From the NCBI GenBank assembly GCA_950097015.1, contig CATNEN010000025.1, positions 6,128,001 to 6,192,000 of the forward strand: a DNA stretch of 64,000 bases. The letters are read 5' to 3'. The DNA comes from Macrostomum hystrix (taxonomy: Eukaryota > Platyhelminthes > Macrostomidae). Below are positions 44,423 through 57,900 of this stretch, piece after piece. Every line of letters starts with the position of its first letter. The first letter of the stretch is position 1. The notes beneath the pieces were generated by a model, which was given only the letters and a program-made list of their open reading frames with translations, did not search any database and had not been told where the DNA came from. The position numbers and the translations under genes were made by a program.

Positions 44423-45973
44423 TCATTTCTTCTTCTTGCCGGACAACCGGCCGGACTTCTTGCCGTCCGTCTCCGCCGCCGCCGCAGTCGGCTGCTGTTG
44501 TGCCGCTGGCGCCACCAGCTTGCCGAGGGCCTCGTCAGACTGCTTCAGCTGACCGCCAAAGCTGGAGCGCAGCTCCTGCATCTCCGCAGCCAGTCGCTCT
44601 CGGACGATTCTCTTGAGCTCGCGAAGCGACTCCGAGCGCGGATCAGAAGCGTCCTCGTGATCGGCCTCCTCCCCTGTCGGCATTGCAGCGGATTTTTTTC
44701 AGTTTAAACAAAAAAACAATTCAACTTTTGTCTTACTGAATAGAAACGACTATTGCATACACAACAATATTGAAAAGCCTGTAATATAATGAAAAAAAAT
44801 AAACTGTATCATTTCGTGTGTCATTATGCCTTGTATAATAAAAATATTAACGTTTTTTAAATATATCATAAGCTATAGAATGAGTATTAAACAATATTTT
44901 GAAGTTCGAAATTGTAATTAGAGTCACTTCCTCTAAGTTGGAGCGATAAAAGTTGAAATTAATGTAAAGAGAATTCCTTTTTTCTATTGAATGGCAGTCT
45001 ACCAAAAGTTTGAGGCCTGTAAAAGCCTATGTAAAAACTATAAAGGAGGACAAAAAAAATAATTAAAAAAATACACAAATTAAATTAGCATATATATGCA
45101 TATGTGTAAATGTGTATGTATATATGTATGATTGAATGTATGATTATGGAATATGGAATATGTATGATTATGGAGTATGGAAATCATATATATATATATA
45201 TATATATGATTTGTGATTTCACATATATATGTTTATAAGAAGTATGCAGACGTATTTTGTACACAATCAATAATGTGGTTTTATATTTATTTGTGCAATT
45301 GCTAATAGTAAAAAAAACAAGACAATTTTTTACCTTGCAGCTTACCGCGATCTGCATTGCCATCAGCTTCACTTCGAACAGAAGCGGGCACTTCTTCGTT
45401 TATAATTTTCTTTTCGTCATCAAGCTCCTGCAGTGTCTTTGGAATTTTGATGTAATCAATTGACAGATCCAACTGAACCTGCGGTGTGAATGCATACTTG
45501 TACAGCTTAAAGTGGCGGAAGTATGTGTCAATGAAGTAATGCGAAAGAGCCGATGCTTCTTGTGGAGAAAAGATGCCAAGACTAAAAGGTGGTCGGTGGA
45601 CTGAATGACACAGTACCAAATCCTTGAATAGTTTCAAGGTTTCACCTATATTTCCAAAAGGTGTTTCTGTGGCCAGTTCATGGGTTTGTTTAATAATGGA
45701 TAGAAAGCAAGATGTCTTTTCGCTGTTCAATGCGCTCCTTTGGCAGAAATAAACTGCATAATAAAACAAATCGATAAGTATAAGATGTCGACCATTTGGG
45801 TCCTCTGAGATCTGCAGAGTGTCCTTCAGGTAGCTCTTTATTGCATCACTATCCTTCAAACGAAGAAGCTTGTCCGTGTCCATAACGCCAATGTCTTTCC
45901 AAATATATGCCTTCGCTCTGCGTAATCTTGGAAGCTGCAGAATCGGCTGATCGGTGTCGACATCCTCAGACAT
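44423..45973 (-). CDS. CFAP119: Cilia- and flagella-associated protein 119 (CCDC189)
   Basis: CFAP119 (CCDC189, C16orf93) is a cilium/flagellum-associated protein; its vertebrate form is sperm-related. Exons on the minus strand: 45346-45973 and 44423-44673, phase 1 (292 aa). The family core is plain in exon 1: LSIIKQTHELATETPFGN, LCHSVHRPPFSLGIFSP, then TYFRHFKLYKYAFTPQVQLD. Exon 2 gives a charged helix likely to coil (SESLRELKRIVRERLAAEMQ) and a Lys-rich end. A second donor nine bases further on (exon end 45334) has the same phase and would add three residues after DRG, so both isoforms keep frame. No 3' splice site lies just before the ATG, unlike the plus-strand genes. An X-box/FOX-like word lies about 80 bases upstream. 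Confidence 0.93.
45188..45208. repeat. (TA)n microsatellite in CFAP119 intron
   Basis: About ten TA dinucleotides, part of an AT-rich palindromic stretch within the single intron. Confidence 0.8.
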
Positions 45974-46052
45974 TTTAAGGTGAAATAGTTAATATTTAAG
46001 TAAAATCAAACATGCAAACTGCGATTTATTTAGGAAAAGAAAAACTGAATCC

Positions 46053-46066
46053 GTTTACTAAGCAAC
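46053..46066 (-). promoter_or_regulatory. X-box/FOX-like site upstream of CFAP119
   Basis: Minus-strand GTTGCTTAGTAAAC has a near half-site GTTGCT and a GTAAAC forkhead core. It sits 80-93 bases before the CFAP119 ATG. RFX and FOXJ1 drive ciliary genes in animals; the match is imperfect. Confidence 0.35.
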
Positions 46067-47560
46067 AAACTTGACTATAATTTATATCGCTTTCCAAAAA
46101 GTTTTAAGAAAACTTTTTTAAAAAGTAAAAAGCCTTCTAGTTAATGCGTGCGTAGTAGTTATAATTTTAGATTTGTATCATTTTTACCTTATCTTTTGTT
46201 TAATTTTTAGCATATTTATGTTTCGACGGGTTTATTTAAGAATAACGATTGCGACGTTTTTATAAATAAAAACGAACTAAGCACAAATGGTAATTGGTCC
46301 AAAGGTAAAAAATTGAATTTTTACAGGGAGTATGTGCGAGTGCTAGCTAAAAGTTTGGTTCAACTTTGCTTGCGAAAGATCGAAGTTCGGTATCAGAAAT
46401 GCTCGTTTCTAAATTTGCAGTCTGCCCCAGTCTAAGTCCGGCCAAACTTTGTAATGCGTCAAATCAGAATTTTCGTCACTTTTTTCTGCAATTTTTCTTC
46501 TGCTTACTTTTGATTCTATAAAATTCTAAAGTACACAAAATTCAATGTACATTTTGATGACTATGATATGACGTCCATCAATACTAATGGATTGCATGGA
46601 TACGACGTCCAAGGAGAAGTTGTCCTTGCATGATGACGTTAAGAAACTTTGGAAAATGTAAAGTCCAAACTTTTTTTCAAACACGGTTTTTTTGTAACCG
46701 TTTAAAGTCGAGCTGTTACAAAGCCAATGAATTATATTGATGAATCGATTAATCAGGAATAGCACGCGGAAAAAAGTTAGTGAATGATTATAGTTACTTA
46801 ATAGCTTATATTTGTACAGATTTTAAATCAATATTTTACTTTACATTCATTAGCTTCACCTTTACGCATTTTTTGTTTTAACATTTAGCAAGAAATCAGA
46901 TCAGCATAAAGTATACAGTTCTTAGTGGTGAGCGCAGATTGGTGCAATGAACAACCGTTGACAAGATTTGTAAGACAAGCAGAAAGGATTTGTTTCATTT
47001 CACTAGGGTAGAAAAGCAGGTTTATTGCTTTCTTAAAATGATTTATGATTTAAAAAATGCCAAGTGAAATTTGGATGTGTTGCGGATCCCAAATAATGCA
47101 GTTTCATCAGCAATTTCATAATTTTGATCTTTAGTCTTCACTTTGATTCTTACCTATTCCCATCTCCGCTTCCAGAAGAAGGCTAGTACAAATAAGGTTG
47201 TGATGATGCGCAGAAATATAAGAAGCATTGGAGGATCAGTGTAAGGAGGGATTCAACTAAAACTGGACTCAAACGGCACTGTTTTTCCATTCCCAATGAG
47301 TGAAGAGGAATAGATCATATGGGAAAGTATTATTTTTTGTTAATGTCTGATAATCCACTAAAGGCATTTTAGTATAGTGTACTATGCAGTATGCGGCAAG
47401 CTGCTCAAGCCACTGTCTAAGCCACTGATGTTTAAGCGAATATAATTTGTACTGCTCTACGAAGTTCATCTGGTTCGCGTTCAGCTCTCTAATATGTTAT
47501 ATATATTATAGCGTGTCTGACATGGCGAGGCACGTAATATCTATTGTTTATTACCCACTT
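46067..47560. other. Spacer, no gene recognised
   Basis: AT-rich. Short open frames at 46526-46765 (-) and 47269-47469 (-) have no support. Confidence 0.35.
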
Positions 47561-47569
47561 GCTCTCAAT

Positions 47570-47753
47570 GTCTGTCCCACTCTCACTCTCAATCTCATTC
47601 TCACATCCTCTCACTTTTATTTTCACTCTCACTCGATCACTCATATTCTCTCACACTGTCACTGTCACTTTCACTCTCACTCACTCTCTCACTCTCACTC
47701 TCACTCACTCTCACTCACTCTCTCATTCTCACTCTCACTCTCACTCACTCTCA

Positions 47754-47786
<33 letters not shown>

Positions 47787-47890
47787 CCTCTTATTTTCAC
47801 TGTCACTCGCTCACTCTTATTCTCTCACACTGACACTCTCACTCTCACTCTCGCACTCTCACTCACCCTCTCAGTCTCAGTCTCACTGGC
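47570..47890. repeat. (CTCACT)n-type satellite
   Basis: Interrupted CACTCT/CTCACT hexamers. A 90-bp block containing TATTCTCTCACACTGTCACT (about 47645) is echoed at about 47818. Confidence 0.85.
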
Positions 47891-48360
47891 ATTCTCTATC
47901 AAAGTGTTTGATCTCTCCTATGCCCAGTTTTGTTTATAGCCTGGTCCGCGACATGGTCCAAATTGTTTCGGCGCCCTGTTTACAAGCTCATAGGCGATTG
48001 CAACATCGGTATAGAAGTAAAATAATCGGCTTCCACAGTGCCGTGAGAACCAGTTCCAGACAGATAAGCGGGGCGGGTTAAAAATCTTCCGACACTAAAA
48101 AGAGTTTCCTGGAAAATATAACAACAATAATTACAGATTGCTGAAAGGAGCAAAGCTTATACAGAGGCGAAAGTGCGATATGCGCCAAGTGAGAAATGAT
48201 AGGATATAGTGTTACACTTTCCTTAGCAGCAGGACAGGCTCGGAAATTAGCTATTATTTGCTTGCATGATGGCACTGACAAAAACTAGTGATAAGAAAAT
48301 AGAAAAAATACTTTTGTTATCTCGCACTGGTTTTAAAATACGCTCGTATTATATAGGCTA
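47891..48360. other. Spacer, no gene recognised
   Basis: No supported features. Confidence 0.35.
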
Positions 48361-48364
48361 TTAG

Positions 48365-48690
48365 GGATCACGTTAATTTTGGGATCAAGTCGATTGCGGG
48401 ATCTAGTAAAATTATGGGATCTAATATAATTTCGGGATCTATTCGAATTAAGTTTGGGGATATAGTCAAAGCTTGGGATATAGTCGAATTTCGGGATCTA
48501 ATCGAATTTTTGGGATCTAGTCGATTTTTGGGATATTGTCGAATTTCTGGATCCAGTCGAATTTCGGGATCTAGTCGAATTTTCGGGATCTAGTCGAATT
48601 TTCGGGATCTAGTCGAAGTTTGGGATCTAGACGAGTTTCGAGATCCAGTCAAATTTCGGGAACTCATCGATTGTGTGATCTAGTCAAACT
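48365..48690. repeat. About 19-bp minisatellite
   Basis: About 17 diverged units of GGGATCTAGTCGAATTTTC. It lies just downstream of the PDZRN gene. Confidence 0.85.
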
Positions 48691-48935
48691 CGTCAATTAT
48701 TTAGGGTTCGTCATGACAAAAAATCAATTTTTTTCACCGTTCATCGTAAAAGCATGATTCACGAAAGGAAACTAAAATAATAAGCATAGCAGCTTTTCGC
48801 TTTCTCGGCTCAGTAGATATTGTCCTAACACTGCAGTAGGTCTTTCACTGGGTTGTCCACTTGTTCAGTCGGTTTGCCTACCCGATCCCTTTTCCCGTTT
48901 CGGATTTTTACACAGCCAGGAATTAGGTCTGATCC

Positions 48936-51900
48936 CTAGACAAAGGTGACGGACACCAGCTGGCTTTGGCCATAGTGCGCCAGCATCGGCGCCTGCGCCA
49001 GCAGCTTGGCCTGCCGGGCCGCGGTAGCCGCCGCAGCCGCCGCCGCTTTGTGCCGTCGCAGTTGTCGCTTCCGCTCTCGCCTAGGAGCCCACCGACCAAG
49101 GCAGCTCGCCAGATCGTCGTCCGTGCCAGCTCCGGGCCGCTCCTCTGCCAGCTGACGCGCGCGCTCTCGCAGCAGCCGCGCCCGCACCGGTCGCCGAGTG
49201 ACGTAGCGACTACCGTCAGCGCGACGCTTAACCACCCACTCCATGCCGGTGGAGTCGTTTGTGACATCGTCGGCTCCGTCGTCCGCGGTCTGACACGCGG
49301 TCGACGCCGAGGTCGATGAGGCGGTCATTGCTGCCTGGACGGTAGTGGTCATTGTGGCCGTGCATGACGGTATCGGGCTGGCCCTATGAAGCCGCGTACC
49401 CATGCGGGGTACGGCGGGCCGCCCATTGCTGTAAGACCCGACCGCGGCAGTCGCCACCTCCGCAGCCGCCGCAGCTGCAGCAGCGGCACGCAGACGGGCA
49501 ATACTAGCCGACAATTCATCGATGACTGAGGCGGAAGTCACGGCGGGGGTGGCGGCGGCCGGTGCAGCCGCCTTGTTGCTCTGCGCGCTGCCGAGGCCGG
49601 AGTCTTTGCGGTCTACGCCGGAGTCGTCTTCGTCGACTAAAGTGTCCTCAGCCGCTTCGTCGTCATTCTCCTCGGCTGCCGTGGCTTCAACTTCGTGCTC
49701 GGCAGCTGTGGCTGGCGCGTCCTCTTCCTCTAACTCTTCAGCGTCTTCCTCTTCCTCTTCGTCGCCGTCAACGAGACGCCGCAGCCGCGGCCGGGCCACG
49801 AGCAGGCTGACGACGAGGCCGGAGGTGGCGAAGAGTCGCACAGCCTGGTCGCGAGTTCTCGCCGCCTCGCCGTTGATGCGCAGAATCTGGTCGCCGATGC
49901 GTAGACGTCCGCTGGCTGCGGCTAAACTGTCTGGAGTCACCTGGAATGGGGAGCAGAAGGAAGGGATAACGATGGTTAGAAAGAATCCCATTCAATGCCG
50001 CTTGCTGGCGGGGCAGATGAGGAAAAGATTGTTGAATGGATGGAGCTGGACTCTGAGAATCTGGGCGAATGCGTGCAGCCTCCAATCACTTTGGACGAGT
50101 TTCAGGGGCTGAGGGCAGGATGAACTGGGAGACTAGGGGGGTGGTTTGCCAGGGGACCATTGCACAATTAGGATAATTGACTTCAGCGCTTCCTATTATT
50201 GATATAGTGGGCCGGGTGAGTCAACTGCTAAATACGAGTATATTCCTATACTCGAATGGGCTGATTTATTAGGCTGGAGGAGAGACGGAAAAGAGACATT
50301 GTGCGGAGGGAGAGTTGAAGAAAGGGAGAGTGGGGAGTGGTAGATTAAGGAGTGGTAGAGTGGGTGAGGTAGAGTGGGGAGAGGTAGAGCGGGGAGAGAT
50401 AGAGTGGGAGAGGTAGAGTGGGAGAGGTAAAGTGGGAGAGTTAGAGTGGGGTGAGGTAGAATGGGGGGTAGAGTGGGGAGAGTTAGAGTGGGGTGAGGTA
50501 GAATGGGGGGTAGAGTGGGGAGAGTTAGGGTGAGGTAGAATGGGTGAGTTAGAGCGGGGAGAGGTAGAGTGGGGAGAGGTAGAGTGGGGAGAGGTAGAGT
50601 GGGAGAGGTAGAGTGGGGAGAGTTAGGGTGAGGTAGAATGGGAGAGGTAGATTGGGGGTAGAGTGGGGAGAGTTAGGGTGAGGTAGAATGGGAGAGGTAA
50701 ATTGGGGAGAGTTAGGGTGAGGTAGAATGGGGGGTAGAGTTGGGAGAGTTAGGGTGAGTCGAAATAAAGTACTAGAGAGTGAGAAAAATCGATCGAAAAT
50801 GTTTTTTGCCTAATAAAAAAATGCTTTTTCTAATTTACCTCTCCTATGTAGACGTCTGTCAGGGCCTGCTGCTGCTGCTGCTCGGTGGTTGCCCATGCAG
50901 TATCTTCCGAGCTGGAGCTGCTGCTGTAGCAGAGGGTCAGGCCCAGTTTCTGTCCAACTGCGCTTCTTGTCAGCTGCACTTCCTGTTGTTGGGATATTTT
51001 ATAAGGAAAACTATCATTATCCCTCGCTACAGCTCATCCGGAACGCAAATTATTGAAATTTTCTGTTCCTAGGGAAAATTTATATTTTTGAGATGTAGAG
51101 AAGAAATATGAAGTCTTGAAGTTCAAAGATAGCCAAATATTTAAAGTTTGTGAATTTTAGACAAAGACCTCTTTGGCAAAGACCACTTTGTTATTGAAAG
51201 ACCATTTTGTCAGACAAAGACCATTTTCTAAGACAAAGACCATTTTGTCAGACAAAGACCATTTTGTCAGACAAAGACCATTTTGTCAGACAAAGACCAT
51301 TTTGTCAGACAAAGACCATTTTGTCAGACAAAGACCATTTTGTCAGACAAAGACCATTTTGTCAGACAAAGACCATTTTGTCAGACAAAGACCATTTTGT
51401 CAGACAAAGACCATTTTGTCAGACAAAGACCATTTTGTCAGACAAAGACCATTTTGTCAGACAAAGACCATTTTGTCAGACATAGGTCTTCTCAGCGAAA
51501 ACCACTAAAAACACAAAGACTATTTTGTTCGAAAAAAGCTATATATAGGCAACTGCCACTTTGTTCTAGACAATAACCAGGACTGCAATTCAATTGATAT
51601 TGTCACTTGCCTCGTAGTCGAAATCTTCCACAGCCTGAAAGAAGAGTTCAACAGCGGAGTGAGTCAGAGAAGCGGTGGCCTTGCTGATGCCATCGCTGGA
51701 GGGTGCTGTCGGACCTGCCTTAAGTTGGCTGGACTGACTGGTTGCCATGCCGTGAAGGCTGTTGTAGCTTTGATCGCGACCCTGACTGCGGCCTCCACTG
51801 CCGCTGTGCTGCCGCTGTCGCTGCCAGAGTTGCTGCTGCTGCAGTTTGTTTCGCTCGGACTGGCACAGCAGCGGCTGGTAGTGCTGTACAATGGCTCCAG

Positions 51901-54900
51901 TGTTCGATCCAGTTGCTGGCAGATCATAGTCGGACTGCTGCTGCTGCTTTTCAGGAGAATTTAGAGGTAAAAACAGCAACGGTGGCTGCTGAGGTGGTGG
52001 GGGCAGAGGCCTACGAAGACTGCTGCTGCTGTTGCTGCAGATGTTATTGTTGTTATTTCTTGTTAACTGAGCGAATTGAGGACAATGCTGCTGCTGCTGC
52101 TGCTGCTGCTGTCGCATCACCTGCACAATAATGGGCTCCTTGGCACTTTTGAACGCTTCAACAGCCTCCTCGTGTGTAGCCCGACTCAGGTCCTGCCCGT
52201 TCACCTGCGCGGTTGGAAGCGAAACACGGTTGCTTTGATTGGAGATTTATCATTGAGCGACATCTCTGTTGTAGCTAGGGATGGACTATAGATCCTGTGT
52301 GGATAGACTATAGATCCTGTGTGGATGGACTATAGATCCTGTGTGGATGGACTATAGATCCTGTGTGGATGAACTATAGATCCTGTGTGGATGGACTATA
52401 GATCCTGTGTGGATGGACTATAGATCCTGTGTGGATAGACTATAGATCACTGTGTGGATAGACTATAGATCCTGTGTGGATAGACTATAGATCACTGTGT
52501 GGATAGACTATAGATCACACAGTGTGGATAGACTATAGATCACTGAGTGGATAGACTATAGATCACTTGTGTGGATAGACTATAGATCACTGAGTGGATA
52601 GACTATAGATCACAGTGTGGATAGACTATAGATCACAGTGTGGATAGACTATAGATCACAGTGTGGATAGACTATAGATCACAGTGTGGACAGACTATAG
52701 ATCACACAGTGTGGATAGACTATAGATCACAGTGTGGACAGACTATAGATCACAGTGTGGATAGACTATAGATCACAGTGTGGATAGACCATAGACCACA
52801 CAGTGAGAGTACTTTAAAAATTGAGGCAAGATGCCAATGTTACAAGGCCAATTGAAAAGCGTTTGCTCAGAAGTTCATCCCGCTGGGTCTACTGAAGTAC
52901 AAAGGAACTCATGTTGTGCTCCATAATAATATATAATTTGAGTTCGCATCGACCGGCCTGAAGAGATGAGGAGACTCGGCAAGGGGAAGATTATGACGAC
53001 CTTGGCTTCCCCATCCCCTAAGAGCCGCCATCTGGTCCTGGGTTGTTATTCCTTCGGCGGGAGACTCTCAACTGTGCTGGAGTGGAAAAGAAGCGTGCCC
53101 GGTGCCCAATAGAATCTGTCGCAGCCGGCGAGTGTGTGTGTGTGTCTTTAAGCTGAAGGATGGATGGAGGGAATTGCCCCAGCCCTGGCTTGGTGGTGGC
53201 CTCGTTCGTCATATGCTCAGCATGGGAGCACACATGCATATGCATAAGTGCCCTGGACATCATCCTGTCTTTGGCTTTCCCTCTCGGATTAACCCACTCG
53301 GCTCTCCCCCTCTATAATTCTTTCTCATCATCTGCTTCATCTTCGTAGCTTGCATGCATTTTTTGTTGCAAGTCTGAGACGCGAAGGCGCCCTGAAGTGG
53401 GTGGGGATGTGGGGGAGCTGGGGACATGGGACTAGTTGCCAGCAATCCCAATCGAGGCTGTTAGTATAGATGGGATTGGTTGTGAAACAAAGAGACGGCA
53501 TCGATTTCATGTGCATCTCATTTTTTCGTTCTATTCAGTGATGACTTGTCGGTTAAACGGGTGGTTGGGAGCATTAGGTATCAGTTGAGAGCCAATGGGT
53601 GCGATGAGAGCACGGTGAGAGCAATAGAGTGGTTTGATAACCAACAAAGAAAGGGTTCGGAGCGGTAGAGAGCGCTAATAGAGCGGTATGGAGCGGTAGA
53701 AAGTGGCTGTGAGCGGTTGAGAGCGGTAGGGAACGGTAGGAGCGGTTGAGAGTGGAAGTGACCGGTAGAGAATGGTAGTCAGAGGTAGAGAGCGGTAATT
53801 AGCGGAAGGGAGCGGTATAGAGAGCGGTATGGAGCGGTAGAAAGTGGCTGTGAGCGGTTGAGAGCGGTAGGGAACGGTAGGAGCGGTTGAGAGTGGAAGT
53901 GACCGGTAGAGATTGGTAGTCAGAGGTAGAGAGCGGTAATTAGCGGAAGGGAGCGGTATAGAGAGCGGTATGGAGCGGTAGAAAGTGGTAGTGAGCGGTA
54001 GAGATGGTAGGGGAGCGGTTGTACAGTTAGGAGCAGCCCTCACTTCAAACTGTTCAGTACAGTTTTCTGACTATTGAGTCGGACATTCATCTGAAATTTG
54101 TTGACCAGCGTGCCCAGCAGTAGTTAAGGATAAAGAGGCCAAAAGTGCGCAAAGGAGCCATAATCAAATGAAGGGGAAAACTTTGCCGCGCTAAATTCTT
54201 CGCCCAAAACTCAAAATCGCCTTCTCTATTCACACTGAGAGGCCCCACCCCATGCAATGGCTGGTGGTCTCACAGAAACCTGATTAGCGGAGGAGTCCAT
54301 GGCCAGGCACTCCCTTTACTAGTGGGTCTTGCATTTATCGCAGAGCTGGCCTAAGCTGCAGTGTCCCCAAACTCGGACCTCAGGAACCAGTCTGGCGAAT
54401 AAAGCTTACCAATAGAGACAGCGGAGGGGAAGATAGAGAGAAAGAGGGATGGCGGGGAGGCAAAAATTGGCGAATCGCATTAGCATCGCTTGAGTCCTTT
54501 TTACTTCTGTTTGATAACCAAATAATCCTGGCGCGTTATAGCAGGGAGGGAGGAGGGTTACTGAAGACTGCAGCTCGCACTTTCCGCTTGTCTCTCCACA
54601 TTCTCGGAGGCTCCGAAGCCTTCTCTGATTAAGTCGGCGGCGGTCCCACGATTTTGCAGACTTAGCTATTTTCCTGCCTCTTCTCTCTTCTTGTGCTAAG
54701 TTTATCCCATAGCGGTCTCATCCCGACCACGCTTTCTTGCTTGACTGACAAGGCATTTCAGCTTTCTAAACTTTTCATCCTTATCTGAAGCCAACCGATT
54801 CTTGAATATAATTGGTATACACTTATCTGCGTTAAGCTACTTTTGATTAAGAAAATCCGCCAGCCCATTCGGAGAAGAATATAATCTTTAAAAAGTTAGT

Positions 54901-57900
54901 TGTGGGACGAACAAAGACTATCGTAGAGCTTCTCGACTCTTGAGAGGCCGATGCCGCGTGTTACATTGTGCACCAGTTAGCTGACATGGAAAACTAAGCA
55001 TTTTTTTCTTTGCGTGAAAGATAATTTTACTGAAAAGAAACATGTTGGTTTGGTTAGTTTCTCTTCAACTTTGCGTCTTTATGTCTTCTTCTAGCCAATT
55101 TTTTAGCCATTAAAAAAGCCACCGACTGAGTGTCAGCCATTGTCGAGTGGAATAAAAGCCAAGCAAATAAAAATAGAAATAATCTGAATTTCAGTCTCTT
55201 TAAAGGCTTTGGGTATGATTTTTAGGCCCCAACCGAACCGAATGGTCAGTTGCTCACTGACAGACCTCTCACAATGACCCTTCGTGCGCCTGACCCACTC
55301 GAATGTCATACCTCCGCAACCCTCACTTATGCATATCCGTTTTCCTCGCTAGTACTGGGGCAGTCGGGCCTTCATAAATCTTATCCAGAGTTTGAGCAGT
55401 CTATCTTTATCTGCTCCAACACTGAGCCAACACTGAGCTGTCCAAGGCCACCTGGTGCGCTTTGATTAGGACGGGAGGAAGTGAGAATGTTACTCGTTCA
55501 CCTTTCGCTTTGACCTTGATCTAGAAGAAGGCAGAAAATATTTTTTGTCGAGAATCTTAGATCTATAGTCTTTGACAAATTCGATTGAATTGCTTAGTGC
55601 GGTTGCCATGGTCCTCTTGGTAACGCACCGAGACGCATGTATATCAATTGGGAGGAGATAAGACATTGCCAACTGAGAATCTACCAAGACAAACCAGCGA
55701 TTGATGACAGACGACCAACTGAGAATCTACCAAGACAAACCACTGGATGACAGACGACCAACTGAGAATCTACCAAGACAAACCAGCGATTGATGACAGA
55801 CGACCAACTGAGAATCTATCAAGACAAACCACTGGATGACAGACGACCAACTGAGAATCTACCAAGACAAACCAGTGATTGATGACCGACGACCAACTGA
55901 GAATCTACCAAGACAAACCAGCGATTGATGACCGACGACCAACTGAGAATCTACCAAGACAAACCAGCGATTGATGACCGACGACCAACTGAGAATCTAT
56001 CAAGACAAACCACTGGATGACAGACGACCAACTGAGAATCTACCAAGACAAACCAGCGATTGATGACCGACGACCAACTGAGAATCTATCAAGACAAACC
56101 ACTGGATGACAGACGACCAACTGAGAATCTACCAAGACCAGTGGATGACAGGCGACCAACTGAGAATCTACCAAGACAAACCAGCGATAGATGACAGGCG
56201 ACCAACTGAGAATCTACCAAGACAAACCAGCGATTGATGACCGACGACCAACTGAGAATCTATCAAGACAAACCACTGGATGACAGACGACCAACTGAGA
56301 ATCTACCAAGACAAACCAGCGATTGATGACCGACGACCAACTGAGAATCTACCAAGACAAACCACTGGATGACAGACGACCAGCTGAGAATCTACCAAGA
56401 CAAACCACTGGATGACAGACGACCAACTGAGAATCTACCAAGACCAGTGGATGACAGGCGACCAACTGAGAATCTACCAAGACAAACCAGCGATAGATGA
56501 CAGGTGACCAACTGAGAATCTTCCAAGACAAGCCAGTGGATGACAGATGACCAACTGAGAATTTTCCAAGACAAATCAGTGGATGACAGACGACCAACTG
56601 AGAATCTTCCAAGACCAGTGGATGACAGACGACCAACTGAGAATTTTCCAAGACAAATCAGTGGATGACAGACGGCCAACTGAGAATCTACCCCGGCAAA
56701 GTTAAGTTGCGATAGACGAATGTAACCGCAAACCAATTCTTATCGTGCAGGAAAGGCAGCAGTAAAACCAATTACATGGCATTGTTGACTTTTTCTGTGC
56801 ACGAGTGCTTGCTCACTAGTGCTAGAGCAGTGCAACAGGTAAACCGAAAGGAGCCTTCAGAGGACAGGAAGACTGAAAGAGCCCCAAATCATAACAGATT
56901 TTTTATTGATTGATTGATTGATTGATCACGGAAAGTTCGTGGCTTTCCAAAAGCTGTCCAACGTTGGCCATAAAAATGTTTCAAGCCATCAAATCGCATC
57001 GCAGCTGCTTCAAAGTTGGGCTTTGTTGAAGAGAGAAAATCTCTGTAAGGAGACGCTGAATTGAGAAAATGATAATACAACAATCAAGCCCTCATATTGC
57101 TATGGTATCGGTCGCTGCAGAACTTCCTGTTTGACCGTCGCCCAGCTCATGCCAGGTCCTTAGTGAAACAGCATTGGGCATCATTATTCTCTTGGGTTTA
57201 GACTGATATTCCACGCCCTCAATTCACCCCGCGCTATAAACTTGAACGGCTTATAATAGTGTGAAGATGCGAGAGCAGATCAATGATTGACACTTGCATA
57301 AACATAGTTAATTACTATTTGCATATAGACCAAGCCTAATTCAGCTTGTATTTACTGGTTCAATGAGTATACATGTTTTCGTATTAATATTACTTGATAT
57401 TCAAATCAAGTGTTGTCATGGTGAGGCATCGGGACATTGCACTGGAGAGGTACGCTATGCTCATGCGAGTTCATTTTTTGTCGGCAAATTTTTTTCACAA
57501 AGCAATATTTCACACGGCCAACAAACACTATTAATAGCTGATTAGAAGGAATTTTAGTGCGCAAACTGGGAGTCTGGGGAGAGCTCTGAGGCGATGGGAT
57601 GTGGCATAAATTCTGTGCGCCAATTTTGCGGAATAAATTTATTGCAAATAAGAATAGTCATGATTTGCAAGTTTGGGGATAAAGTCTATCACAGTTGAGG
57701 CAAAAGGATTTGAACATTATACTAGTATTTATGGACTTGTGCTTTGAAGATTGGATTTTTTAGCTAATGAGTATGCTGAGTAACTGAGTGAAAATTGGAG
57801 TGAATGATAGAGTAAACAGTGAAGTGAATTAAATAGTAAACTTTTTAGTAAACAGTGAAGTAAACGGTGGAGTGAAGGGTGGCGTGAAGGGTGGAGTGAA

